DNA of 64,000 nucleotides from Branchiostoma floridae (lineage: Eukaryota > Chordata > Leptocardii > Amphioxiformes > Branchiostomatidae). The stretch spans positions 10,517,381-10,581,380 of the forward strand of contig NC_049979.1 in NCBI RefSeq assembly GCF_000003815.2. The letters are read 5' to 3'. A program made the position numbers and the translations under genes. The number at the start of each line of letters is the position of its first letter. The first letter of the stretch is position 1. The notes below the pieces were generated by a model. It did no database searches, had not been told where the DNA came from, and was given only the letters and a program-made list of their open reading frames with translations. Of the stretch, positions 13,801-24,360 are shown one piece after another.

Positions 13801-16800
13801 GAATAATGGAGTATATGCTATCTCAAATGGAAGTAAAGTAAACCATTGACTTCCAACTACTACTGGTACATTATCATCCAAAAGTGACTCATTGCCTGGG
13901 AATTTTCGATGTTATGTTTTCTGGATAGTTTCAAGTATCATTACATTTGTCAGTGATAAAAGCAACGAAATGGGTGACTCAGACAAGGCCCAGTGGGAGT
14001 GGATCAGCCATCAAACAGGGAACTCAACAGGAGAAAATATGTTTCTAATGTACAATTAGGAGGCAAAGACAGGCTGTCACAGTACCTGCCTTCAATGTAC
14101 TTCTGCACCTGACCCAGTCAAAGTGCAGGGTCATTGGTAATGGATACAAGATGTCATTCAAGACAGTCTAGCCATACTGTGGCTGTGACTGTGAGCAATA
14201 CTGTGCAGTACAGGAAGAACAGGAAAACAAGGGCATAGAACTACTAGCAGATGTGACAAACGACAAGGACAATATATAAAATTCACCTTGCAATAAAGCT
14301 AATTATAGGTCCTATAGATGTGGAAATAAAGCATGTATTATAATGCTTAAACAAATGGTATGACTTTTGATTGACTCAGTAAAAAAAAGGCTAAATTTCA
14401 ATATAGATTATTTAGTGTAAAAAGAAGAAAAGACACCACTGATACATTGCAGATCACAGAAATGTGTGGTAGCACACAGCACTGCAGTGGGGAGGAAACT
14501 ACTGGTTTCCTGATGTGACTTAAAGTTGGATGATTGCCCAGGATTGGAGAAGACTTGGCTAAGAAACTTTAAAAAATGACAAGCTAGTCTTTTCTCAAGT
14601 CTTAGTTCATGTATTCATTTTTCTTTTAGGCTAAGGCCACACCAATTTAATTTCTTGGTTCACGGATTCGCTCGCTCCTATTTTTTGGAGAAAAAAAATA
14701 AAAATAAAAATTACCACTCAGCAAATTTTCACCATATATGAAACCATTCGCCAGCTTTCTGGTGTAGCAAACATAAAAACTGACACTACTTTTGTAATTT
14801 TCAACGAACAGGTGCTGTTACTGTACAGTAATAGTCTTTTGTACTTTTTTCAAGCTGAAAACTTTTTATTCTTTATGTTTTGGATTAGCCCTTACCTTTA
14901 CCCCAACCATTTTACAATTTTTATTTTTATTTTTATTTCGCCCTCTCGCTCCATATTTTTTATGAAAAAATCCGTGAACCAAGAAATTAAATTGGTGTGG
15001 CCTAAGTGGACACTTTCACAGCTGACAAGCAGCAAGAATGATGGTGATGATTTTTCCAACTTCAGTCAGGAGTTTAGGAAAAAAAATCCTATACCAGGCT
15101 TTGCATTATGCGCTAACAACTGAACCTGGAAACCGACTATTGAAGTCACTAGGTGAAGTTCTTATCAGATTTGTTTCTGCTTTTGACTGCACAGTTATTT
15201 AATTGTTGGGCGGGATCCTCAGGGCTGTAAGCATATTATATTTGTTTTGCCCCAAGTACACTTACTTGCTGTTACTAAGGAAGGCCTTTGAGTTCTCTAA
15301 ACCTAAGATTGAAAACACAGGAAACTTCCACTTGACAAGAATAGAAAAAAGATTAAATTCTGTTTGTTTCTTGACCTTGAGGGCAGGATATACTGGAAGG
15401 AAAACCTATAGAAACCTACTTGCAATTATTAAACAGTGCTATTGTGTGCTGTACTCATTAGCAACTGGTTTTAATTGAACAAGAGTTTCTCACAGGAAAT
15501 TTCTACTTGACAAAAGTACACGGAGTTTAAATCCTGTCTGAATGCTGATCCTGGGACAGGATGCACTGGAAGTCAACCCTCAGAAACTCTCTCATGCATG
15601 CCTGCAAACTTCCATTGATGACAGACTGTGCCACTACAATGTACAAGACTGAACATTTTACAATTCATCAATCATATCATGTACGCTTTCAATGGACTGA
15701 ACTTCTCAAGCAAAAAGGCATGAATCTGAATTTCAGAACATACTGGTAACAGTACTAACTAGGGCTGGGTACCGGTACAGAAAATTCAGGTCCAGGTCCG
15801 GTTCAGGTCCAGAGGATCAGGTCCAGGTCCGGACCTGAACCTGGACCTGATTCAGTATGACTCATACCAATGGTCCATTTCACTACAAAGAAATCTGTTT
15901 GGTGGAGTTTTAGATTTACACGGCGTTTTAAAATCCTACGCTAACTGCACCTGTACGATTGGCTGTAAAACTTGGTAGACATTACTATAACCTCTACTCT
16001 ACTTCACTCTTGTTATTTTCTTCCACCTACAAGCGCCAAAACGTGTGAATGCCTGACAAAATAATCTCTTAATTTTCTAATCGGTCCAACGTCCGGTCCA
16101 CCCAATTTTTTCAGGTCCGGTTTTTCTGGACCGGTCCAATAAGAAAAACCGGTTTTGTACCGGTACGCTGTACCGATACCCAGCCCTAGTACTAACACAG
16201 TAAATGTATTACACACTCCCTTCTGCCTTGTTAGTAAGTGAGGTGAGGTCCTTGGTGCAAGCTGTCTAATGGATCATTGTACATTGGGGAAAACTACTCT
16301 TTCCCCTCATATGGCTAGCTCTCCTTGAACTGGGGTTCAACGACATGCAGCTTTCCTTTGAACTTGAAGGACTGCAACTCAAACCAGAGGTGTGCATATT
16401 GGGGTTCTGAACTCTGAACGACTGGGCTGTGATTCAAACCCCTGATCAGTTGACCTTGTGAACTGGCAGTGGGATTGCTAATCCCCGAGACCACCTCATG
16501 ATACCTACTGTACACCACTGCATGCTGACGACTAGCCTGGATGCCAGACTGTTTCCTGGGCCTAGAGTATAGAGCCAAACTCCACTCTAGCCTAGTCTAG
16601 GGCCAACATGCTCCCAAGGAAGTTCTACAGTAGGCCCCCTGACTCAGTTTAGACCAATATCGGGCGGACAGCCCGGCTGGAGTCTTGTATCCAGGCTAGC
16701 TAGCCTCTAAGTACTAACTGCAAGCAATGTGATCATAAAAGGTTGAATCTTTTGACATATGACTATATTTAATGCTACAGTCACAGCAAGAAGCACCATC

Positions 16801-17555
16801 CAGTCCTGCCATTTGACAAAGGAGCTTTACGTTTAACACCTTAACAACTTACATAACTGTGACACACCTTTCCGTGAGACTTCCATCACAAAGGGTCTTT
16901 TTGTTGGAATTAAAAGGACTCCAAGCCCTCCTACCAGCTACAATTCCTCATCTTATTTTGAATTCGTTATATAGACAAGGCAAAATTGAAAACTTCTGTA
17001 TCAGGGCTTAGCAAAGCAAGCATAGCATAGAGCAAGGATGTCCTTGTATTGTATAGAGTAGTCAAACGCTTGCATGTACTAAGAAAACGGATCACACAGG
17101 TAAAGTTACCTACACTACAGTACAGAAGCTTGGTGTGTGGCTAAGAGTCGAGTGATAATGAAATGAAAACAACATTATCTAACGCGGACAGGAGTTGTCG
17201 ACGGCAGCAAGATTTTATAGTAAACAGGATATTTACGCTACGTACGCACGTAGCACTGATTGTAACGGTACAGGCTCAGCGTGTGGTCGGAACACATAGC
17301 GGACCGCAGAAAGAAGAGCACAACAAGAATTTGCTGTGTTGACGAGGCGGTTCACAAGATTTTTCATGGATCTTAAAACATCGAAGAAAAGTTCTGATGC
17401 CTTACCAAGAAGTAGTTGACCACTCCACCGTCGGCGCTACCGCTGTCGGAGCCGATCAGGGCGCTATAGTACACGATACCCAGGACCCAAGCTGCCACAA
17501 ACAACGCCAGCAGGACCCGACTGCGTGTCAACCGCCGCCGCATCGCTCCCCGCAT
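7649..17555 (-). CDS. GALNT: Polypeptide N-acetylgalactosaminyltransferase (GALNT2/14/16-like), 5' part of gene
   Basis: Golgi type II membrane enzymes of this family start mucin-type O-glycosylation by transferring GalNAc from UDP-GalNAc to Ser/Thr. Two exons are visible: 17555..17406 (cytoplasmic tail and membrane anchor) and 7825..7649 (end of the stem, reading NFDGRTY, then SYKRHAFNLAESDKI and NRPVPDTRNYR). From memory of the family, the F-N-x-x-x-S-D-+-I and P-D-T-R motifs lie just before the catalytic GT-A domain, and the tail plus anchor most resemble GALNT2/14/16. The catalytic and ricin-type lectin exons are not in the window and must lie left of position 1. Phases do not join directly: exon 1 ends in phase 0, while the 7825 exon reads open only after one leading base, so an intervening exon or another acceptor is needed. 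A GC-rich spacer separates it from the divergent methyltransferase gene. Paralog assignment is uncertain. Confidence 0.82.
7826..9895. other. GALNT intron, left part
   Basis: No exon recognised. Positions 8767-8812 (TGTCAGGGATCCCAGCAGCA and following) match a copy at about 31981-32025, so this is a dispersed repeat fragment. The rest is AT-rich and featureless to the eye. Confidence 0.55.
9904..11226. mobile_element. Nonautonomous hAT-type DNA transposon, 1323 bp, with 8-bp target-site duplication
   Basis: The ends are perfect inverted copies beginning CAGGGCTTTAGCCAGC. They are flanked by an exact 8-bp duplication, CTGTATTG, at 9896-9903 and 11227-11234. CAGGG ends with an 8-bp duplication are typical of hAT elements. 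Subterminal blocks are rich in TTGACGGAAA and its complement at both ends. Internally, a unit with GCTAACTGTTACATGACAA recurs near 10383, 10446 and 10509 (63-bp period), with a more diverged copy near 10268. No transposase is encoded, so it is a deletion derivative or MITE-like element. It sits inside the GALNT intron. Confidence 0.88.
11527..11890. mobile_element. TIR-bearing MITE (TTAGGCCACACC family), copy 1
   Basis: The left end TTAGGCCACACCAATTTTAT is imperfectly inverted at the right end (complement TTAAGGCGATGCCAAATTCT). A shared TGCTTCTTGGATTT-type block lies further inside both arms. Size is about 364 bp and no coding capacity is evident. A younger-looking relative lies at 14632-15006. 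Its right end overlaps, through TTAA, the start of another MITE at 11887. Confidence 0.65.
11887..12132. mobile_element. MITE of the GCTAGTTCACCTTTAT family, degenerate copy
   Basis: The left arm TTAACACTAGTTCACCTTTA and the right arm (complement GTAACGCTGGGTCACCTTGG) are imperfect inverted repeats. They match the clearer copy at 43388-43579. The element abuts the preceding MITE, so one may have inserted at the TTAA edge of the other. Confidence 0.6.
12133..14631. other. GALNT intron with (CA)n microsatellite
   Basis: No exon recognised. A CA microsatellite lies at about 12744-12762. Open frames here (for example 12525-12722 and 13521-13718 reversed) show no domain or convincing splice context. 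Confidence 0.5.
14632..15006. mobile_element. TIR-bearing MITE (TTAGGCCACACC family), copy 2
   Basis: Long inverted ends carry CCACACCAATTTAATTTCTT followed by GGTTCACGGATT in both arms, about 37 bp and nearly perfect. The element spans about 375 bp with T-rich, A-rich internal sequence and no transposase. The target-site duplication cannot be fixed by eye. It resembles the copy at 11527-11890 but has much better preserved ends, so it is probably the younger insertion. Confidence 0.75.
15760..16188. mobile_element. hAT-type MITE, 429 bp, with 8-bp target-site duplication
   Basis: The ends are TAGGGCTGGGTACCGGTAC and its imperfect inverse GTACCGATACCCAGCCCTA. They are flanked by an exact 8-bp duplication, GTACTAAC, at 15752-15759 and 16189-16196. 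The left arm contains repeated CAGGTCCAGGTCCGG blocks that also fold back on themselves. No open frame of transposase type is present. Confidence 0.85.
16533..16698. mobile_element. Small MITE with TAGCCTGGAT ends
   Basis: The left end TAGCCTGGATGCCAGAC and the right end (complement TAGCCTGGATACAAGAC) are imperfect inverted repeats. Internal blocks such as GGCCAACATG and GCCCCCCTG also occur in the related element at 44096-44311. No clear target-site duplication remains. Confidence 0.6.
17406..17555 (-). CDS. GALNT: GALNT coding exon 1: cytoplasmic tail and signal-anchor
   Basis: Fifty codons. The short basic tail contains MRRRLTRSR and is followed by a hydrophobic anchor, VLLALFVAAWVLGIVYY, then a Ser/Gly/Asp-rich stem. 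Two in-frame ATGs are possible, at 17555 and 17543. The second gives an MRRR start, as in GALNT2-like proteins, and may be the true one. The exon ends at a good donor (TTG|GTAAGG on the minus strand, GT at 17405-17404). A 9.6-kb intron follows. Confidence 0.85.
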
Positions 17556-18128
17556 CTCCCTGCACCGCCCCGCCGGCGACTCTCACCATCCGGGCGCGGT
17601 CTTCGCACTGCCCGCCGCCTCACGTGCGACTCCCGTTCCCCTCAGGTGAACCCCGCAGCAAGTCGAGCTGACACGCCTGGCTGAACGGTCCGAAGCGCCA
17701 GTGGAGTCTATGTGTGTACTGTACGGACTAGGCGCGCCGCTCTCTGATCTCACTCTGCAGATCCTCAGTCAGCTGATAGGGTAACTTTTCACCGGTGTTG
17801 CGGCAAATTCGGCCGATCTACTTACCGGCATTACCAGTATTATAACAGTAAAAATAAGGCATTTTAATTTGTATAATATGATTTAAAGAAAAATTATATT
17901 ACATTTTAGGGATTTTGATAGTTTTGCATAATATTAGCAACAGATATTTTACATATTCGAGTCATTTTTCCACTGACACTGAATTGGATGCTACAACTGT
18001 ATGGCAGGCCTGCGCACCGACCTCTAACCTCTGACCCAGATTACTAAGCACGTTTGCACGAGGGCGTACCTTTCTTAAGCTTTCTGCAAGTCATTTTCCG
18101 ACCCTTAGAGTCCGGCTTAAGTCTAAAA
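17556..18128. promoter_or_regulatory. GC-rich divergent promoter region between GALNT and the methyltransferase gene
   Basis: Two genes start here on opposite strands, 573 bp apart. The GALNT side (17556-17790) is GC-rich with many CpG and carries a CACGTG E-box at 17621-17626 and GGCGCGCC at about 17729. The methyltransferase side is more AT-rich. No TATA box is convincing on either side. A shared bidirectional promoter is inferred from position only. Confidence 0.5.
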
Positions 18129-21100
18129 ATGTCTTGGATATCGGAGCTAACCCTACCACAAGTCCACCACAGTCACCTCATCATGGGTGGTTTAGCGGTG
18201 GCGTCGGGGATAGCCGCCTACTCGACCTACAAACTTGTGACCCTCAAGAGCCACCATCAGAAAGAAGCGCAGAAAGAAAACGTCTACGAGACCGCCAAAC
18301 TTCTCAACGAGTACCTCTTGTTTCATTTCGGAAGTCCCAAGGAGGTTCTACAGTTCGACTTTGGCCCGAAGGATGCGCTAGAGAATTTTCCCAAGCGTTG
18401 TGCAGAGGAATGCTTGGCACATGCACTAGATGGGGTCAGTGACATAGAAAAATTATGCATAGAGATATGTCACGTTTTGTGAAAATGGCAAATCCAGGAA
18501 GTTTTAGCCTTTTAACAGCATATTGGTCTCCTATTCCTTCTCACAATCTCAAAATATAGATCTGAAGTCCTGGGTTCTCACATTTTGTACTGAGCACAGA
18601 GTTTTATTTGTTTGTTTGTTTAAAGGTTATTTGTTTGTTTTTCTCAATCTGTCACGTTTAACTGTAATAACATTACATGATAATAAGAAAGTTTGATTAG
18701 TTCCAGTACCTAGTATCAGTTTAGGAAACTCATCGCTTAGTAACTCAACTCAACAAAGGATTAATTTTGTACTTTCTTGTGACCAGTCCCTTAAGTTGCA
18801 TTTTGTTAGTCCTGCTGGATTGGCATGTTTTTGGCATTTTTGCTGTGCTTTCTATTTTATCCTGTTTCTTCAAGGCTGCCGGCAAAGCTTGACATGAAGA
18901 AAATGGGACAAAATAGAAGTCTGACAAAAATGCCCAAGAATGCATAAAAAACAAAGCTGTACCTCTGCTTGGAGAGTATATGTACCTGCCCCATCTCAAC
19001 CAGATGTACATAACAGCTACAGGACATGATGAAACTTACACATTGTTGTTGATAAAAGTCCTCTCTGGTATGTAGAATAACCTGTACCATACCACAACTT
19101 CATGTCAATGTGTTTTCCTTCCAGGCGGACATCCCCAGTAGGGCACTTGACATTGGCTGTGCCACCGGGAGGTCTTCCTTTGAGCTGGCCCGAAGGTACA
19201 GGGAGGTGGTGGGCATTGACTTCAGCCATTCCTTTGTAGCAGCCTGCGAACAACTGAAGGTGGCAGGGACCATAGACTACAACCGGCAAGATGAAGGGGA
19301 CCTCACTACTCAGCTCAAGGCTGTAGTAGACCCAGCAATCGTGAGTTGCCTTGCCAGACTATTGTTTAGACTTTAAAGTCTATCTTATGAGGTCAATTTA
19401 TATCTCCATTCAGTGGTTGACCTCCGCTATTACCCTGGAATCCAGATTTTTAGCCAGCACTGGTAGAGAATCTGTTTGGGAGCCAAGGTAGTTCTTCCCA
19501 AGGAGCATAGATAAGCACTACAGGTAGGGAGAGTTTGTTGGCCTGGCTAAAAGCAACCTGCCTTGGCTAAAAATCTGGTTTTCGAGGTGTTCCACTGTGG
19601 ACCACTTTGCCTTCTGTGATGATAACAGAAACCTACTTTCCTTGACCCTCCACAAATCTCTCATAACATCAGCTGTCAACACACAAACACATACAGTACA
19701 AAGCACCAAGTTTGTCCTCATGAAAAGGACAGAGAAATACTCTTGTTTGGAACTGGAAGTGGAATTGCTGTGAGGTGAAAAATCAACTTATTTCATGTGG
19801 TATGTTAACCAACCTCTCTGCATGATCTCCTCCGTCATCATACTAAGCACTACATGTATTACAGTTCTTGGAAGAGGCTATCCTGGGGACCAGTCCCCCA
19901 CAGGCTGTCTCTCTCCCATGAACTGTTCAGCCTGCCAAATATTTGTAAGCTGCAAGGGGTACTGGATGTTTCTATGCACGAACCCAGTCTTCTTTCCCCA
20001 AACACCCAGCTATCCTGGTAGCCATCCGTGGTTGATGTTGGGTAGGAGAAGACTGAGGCCAAGCATAAAGAGGAACATGGCTGTCAGGAGTAGTGTTTTC
20101 AAAGTGTTAGGAATTTGAAGAAAAAAATAGAATGCACAAGAGGGAAGAGATGAAAACCTATAGACTAACACTGCATATACTGTTGACCCAGGGGAGTACT
20201 AAGTTTTTCATCCCTCTCCACATGACCCTTCCTGGTTCCTCCCCATGGTTTGAGTATGTTTTGTCTATCTCCCCAGGACCGGTCCAGGACCAGATTTCAG
20301 CAGGGAGACGCCTGTAACCTGCCCCTGGACCTGGGACAGTTTGGCTGTGTGCTGGCTGCTAACCTCATCTGTAGACTCCCCACGCCGTTTGACTTCCTGA
20401 ACCGCCTGAAGAGCCTGGTTGCGCCGGGGGGCGTGCTGGTCATCACGTCTCCGTACTCGTGGCTGGTAGAGTTCACTCCTAAGGTAACAACAAAACTTTG
20501 GATTCATTCAATAACCCTGCCACTGCACTGATGTCCAACCTTTTTTTCATGCTCTTTTTTTAACTCAATTTAACCTTGAGATACTGTAAATGCATTTAAA
20601 TTCGCGGGGATTTAATTTCGCGGTAGCGGGTAAATGGACTTTTCGCGGTGGTTTTAATTTCGCGGTAGCACCATGCACTGTATTTCTTACTGTTATGGAA
20701 AAATGTTCGCGGTGGCTTTAAATTCGCGGTGAAGCGGCCGCCGCGAAAACCACGAACATTAATCCACTTCGAACATTTCTGCATTTACAGTACAGTCTAA
20801 GCCGTTTTTCCAAGACTTCAAGGGTGGAGGAGGTCAGAGGTCTTTCATACTGGATGATACACAGTTATTTTTGAAATTCGTCTATCCTAGCCTCTGTGAC
20901 ACAAGCTCTTGTTGTCATGTGTATATCTATTGCACTGTGATACAAATGATGCCAAACCTCCCATTTAATAACCAATGTTTGTCTCATAGAACACATGGCT
21001 CGGTGGCTACAAGGACAAAGACGGGAAGGAAGTCAAAGGTTTCCAGACCCTCCAGAACAGCTTAGGAGGGAGCTTTGACCTGGTCACACACAAGGACATG

Positions 21101-21181
21101 CCGTTCCTCATCAGGGAGACTGCACGGAAAAACCAGTGGACTGTCGCACACTGCACAGTCTGGAGAAGGAAGAAGGAGTAA
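18129..21181 (+). CDS. Stand-alone OvoA-C-type SAM methyltransferase (putative mercaptohistidine N-methyltransferase family), membrane-anchored
   Basis: Four exons, 18129-18434, 19125-19340, 20277-20483 and 20990-21181, all joining in phase 0 with GT/AG sites, encode 306 aa. Residues about 16-38 form a hydrophobic segment ([20 protein letters not shown]), suggesting an N-terminal anchor. Then come [18 protein letters not shown], motif [17 protein letters not shown] (109-124), GIDFS (132-136), [11 protein letters not shown] (184-194), [29 protein letters not shown] (246-250) and [12 protein letters not shown]. From memory these match, in order, the C-terminal N-methyltransferase domain of the ovothiol synthase OvoA. 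The DinB-like and sulfoxide-synthase domains are absent. Function as a thiol-histidine methyltransferase is therefore inference, and the substrate may differ. The ATG at 18129 was chosen because the in-frame extension upstream starts only at TTG. It is divergent from GALNT. Confidence 0.85.
19442..19578. mobile_element. Small foldback element in methyltransferase intron 2
   Basis: CCAGATTTTTAGCC at 19442-19455 is perfectly inverted as GGCTAAAAATCTGG at 19565-19578. A second GGCTAAAA lies just inside the right arm. It is MITE-sized (137 bp) and non-coding. Confidence 0.5.
20582..20792. mobile_element. MITE with TACTGTAAATGCA ends, copy 1
   Basis: Perfect 13-bp inverted ends, TACTGTAAATGCA and TGCATTTACAGTA, enclose about 211 bp. 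The interior has repeated TTCGCGG blocks and their complements, so it also folds back. A related copy at 32644-32843 in the F-box gene shares the ends and the GGGATTTAATTT-TG(C)GGT motif. Confidence 0.75.
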
Positions 21182-22185
21182 AAGTTTTAAATGTCACGAT
21201 GTCAATATTTCTGTCCCAACGGGCCTGTTTGAGTCACAGGAGATGGGATGGAACCGCATAAGGAAAAATGATGAGGCTATGATTGGTGATTATAAAATAT
21301 TGCCTGGTATTTAGAAACCATCGTCTTTATAAGGATAAAGGAGGTGGAATACTTAACCAGAGAACGATACACATAGGCTTTATTTTCCACAAGAATAGAT
21401 TGGTATACGTAGTGTACGATCAGGTCAACCTAGTGGTTAGGTAACTTTGTAGATAGGCAGCCTTTTTGGAGCAATACTGGTATTTCACAGCTGTTGATTT
21501 GGCTTTAATGATAACCAAGAGCTGGAACGATGTACATGTGTACTTCATATTTTTCAGAGATCTGGCTGTAAATTTACATACATGACAGTAGGTCATGGAC
21601 TAGCTGTACATCTGGAAATCATGTATTTATATAATATAAAGTGCATTGTATATCAAAAGAAATTCCCAGATGGTATGGTGTGAAATGTTGTCAGTAGTGG
21701 CAAGTTTTCTGTCAGAAAAAAACTACTATCCTCTTACAGTTGAATTCTACTTAGCTAATAGTACATGTGCATTCTAAATTAATGGGTCAAATACACATGT
21801 ATTGTAATATGTATTCAGACATCTGTGTGATTCTTCACATTCAACAGAAATCCTGTAACATTATACAAAAGACATTAAGCTAAGAGGACTTCTGGATAGG
21901 TCTTGCAAAAATAATTGTCAGCTTGTATTTTCAAAATATGTCCTGATGATGGCAAAGATTATGGATCAGTTTAATGAAAAAAATAAATTTGATGGAATTT
22001 TGTTATGTCTGTTGGGTGCATCCAAACATCTGTAGATTATATTGATGAATAATTCACATAGATGTTATGGCAATCATTAGGAAAATGCAAAATTTGTAGC
22101 ATTTTGGTGGCCTGCAAGAATTTTACAGTGAGCATGCAATGAAAAGAAAACCAGCAAGGCTGGGATTCTCTTTATTTGGTGGCAA

Positions 22186-22300
22186 ATGAGATAGTATCAT
22201 AAGCTGGCGAAAGAAGTGTATCCAGCCTAGGAGTATGCATTTCCCACCCCTAGGCCGGCTATGCTCCTTCGGCCAACTTCTGATACTACTAATATCTCAT
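22186..22300. mobile_element. Small MITE-like foldback
   Basis: ATGAGATAGTATCATAAGCT at the left is inverted with small gaps at the right (complement begins ATGAGATATTAGTAGTATCA). The inner parts CTAGGAGTATGC and GGCTATGCTCC also pair. About 115 bp, non-coding. Confidence 0.5.
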
Positions 22301-22689
22301 CCCACCCTAGGATCTGCTTGGAGACTAGGCAAATACAGATAACATTCCACATTTCTGACGTTGACTAACCAGCACCATATAGTGTATGGCAAGACACTAC
22401 CATGTACAATCATTGCCTATGGAGACTGAATTGGGGGCTACTCAAAAGTTTTTTTCTACATTCTGTTGTATACATAAGCTTGAAACATTTTCAGATGGAT
22501 ATTTGGCTTGTCCTTATCCTACTACAGATTGCATTTGCAGGGGGAAAAATGAGCCAATTATTTCTATTCTCTGTGAAGTGAGAATATGTATAGAGCAGAT
22601 GAATACTTAGTTATGCTGGGTATGCATGTATATGAACTTAACTCAGAAGTAACATCAATTTTGATTAAATGTGTCTTTTTCTTCCCTTT

Positions 22690-22876
22690 ATTTACCAAAA
22701 TATTACATTATTATAAGTCAGTATTATGGGAGAATTGACTGGTTGTCACATCCATATACATGTACCCAAATTACTCATAGTCCTTAATTTACCAAATATT
22801 ACAGTGAAATGATAGTGTTATGGTAGAATTGACTACTGTAGTTGCCACATCTATACACCCAAATTACCCATAAATT
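22690..22876. repeat. Two-copy tandem repeat, period about 98 bp
   Basis: TTTACCAAAATATTACA (22690) recurs as TTTACCAAATATTACAG (22788). In both units it is followed by AGT-TTATGG-AGAATTGACT, CACATC-ATA and CCCAAATTAC in the same order. Confidence 0.6.
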
Positions 22877-24244
22877 TAACACTACCCTAATTGTGAAACA
22901 GTTCACCAGAAAAACAATCATTAGAATGTAGTTATTGCACCATTTACTATTTAGACTAATTCTATTGCACCATCCTGTGCTTTTTCTTCATGCATCTTGT
23001 TTACTGCCATGCCAAAATCTATAGATCAAGGTTCTGTAGTAAGCTCTGAATTTAATCAAGCTTCCTCACACTATAATGCCATGTAAAGCCATGTAATGAA
23101 ATACACTGTCTTACAGTTTCAATTGCTACTGAGAATTAATCCTAAACATGCTTGAATAATGGAGGTAATGGCATTTGTTTAACATGATCGCTTCAGATCA
23201 TGAAATTCTAATCAAAGTGTACACAATAATAATCATATTCTGGCAACATTCATAATATCAGACTCTCGATAAAGAATCTTCTCCATGTGTGACTCTAAGT
23301 TCACAATGGTTATGTGCTAGTGATTCCTTTGATGGTTAGTATTTGATACCAAATGTGCAGTACTGTTATAACTGAATAGGCTGGTCAAAGCTCAAATGTT
23401 CTGTTTTCATATCCCAGCTTCTGCTACCATCACATTTCCAAAATTGGGGCCCAGCCGGGCAGCTTTCATTTTCAGGAGTGAGTATTATGATTGAAAGACA
23501 ACAACACCCGCACAAAGTAAAAAGAATAGTCATAAGCATAATTTGTGTATATTCCTTAATTAATACTTTTATTTTTTGTTTCTGCAAACTTTCCAGGCGG
23601 GACTGGTTTGAAATGTGACCGTGGCATTATTGGGGTTTCAAGGACGTGTCTAGACTTGATGTAGATAGATGAGCATCTTCCTCCCATCAAAGGACAAAGA
23701 GGAGTCCCCATGATTTATCATTCATCCCTGGGTACTTCTGTGTCAGAGCAAATGGGACCCCATATGGAGTTCCTGTCTGTCATGTAGAGCATAAAGTGAT
23801 AAGAATAGCATATGTAGTGCCACCTTTGCCCTGTGATATCCACTATTCTATAGGCAACAAGCCAGGGCTGTCTCCAGGACCCATCCCTTCATTCCCAGAT
23901 GGAAATTTGCTCATTAGGATAGAAAAAAACTTCACCCAATCCATAAAAAAAAGTCCGAACTTATATCATCAAAATGCATTTCCGTATGCTTAAACACAAA
24001 TTTAGCAACAAAAACCAACAACATGGGTTCCCGTAAAATCTGTGGGATGGAAACAAATTTAAAGCTGGAAACAGCCCTGCTATAATCTATCTGACTGTCA
24101 GAAAGGAGGACCCACTTCAATTAGAGGCTTAAAGTTATACTACAGGTCATCGTCATGCCCTTGCCCTTGGGTTAGATATACATGGATTTCAATTTCAACT
24201 TATATATCGTTGAAGAGGTTCATCAGTCACGTCTGTTTAAGTTA

Positions 24245-24360
24245 CTATCAAATTTCTTCGAACAGATTCTCCGCGTCCAAGATGTACTGACAGACATCAA
24301 AAATTTGGAGGTACGTTCTCTACCTTTAATAAACAGTCATTGTTCGAAGAAATTTGATAG
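24245..24360. repeat. Perfect 20-bp inverted repeat with about 76-bp spacer
   Basis: CTATCAAATTTCTTCGAACA at 24245-24264 is exactly inverted at 24341-24360. With one mismatch the arms extend a few bases outward (TAAGTTA/TAAGTTG). The spacer contains an open stretch ending GAG|GTACGT, but no coding family is recognised. Confidence 0.65.

Larger units (their letters stand above)
18435..20989 (+). other. Introns 1-3 of the methyltransferase gene
   Basis: Intron 1 (18435-19124), intron 2 (19341-20276) and intron 3 (20484-20989) all have GT donors (GTCAGT, GTGAGT, GTAACA) and CAG/TAG acceptors. Introns 2 and 3 each carry one small foldback element, listed separately. Nothing else is recognised. 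Confidence 0.75.

Noticed and set aside
18054..18128. N-terminal extension of the methyltransferase from 18054
   Set aside because: It would begin at TTG, not ATG. The ATG at 18129 is the first proper start and gives a sensible anchor.
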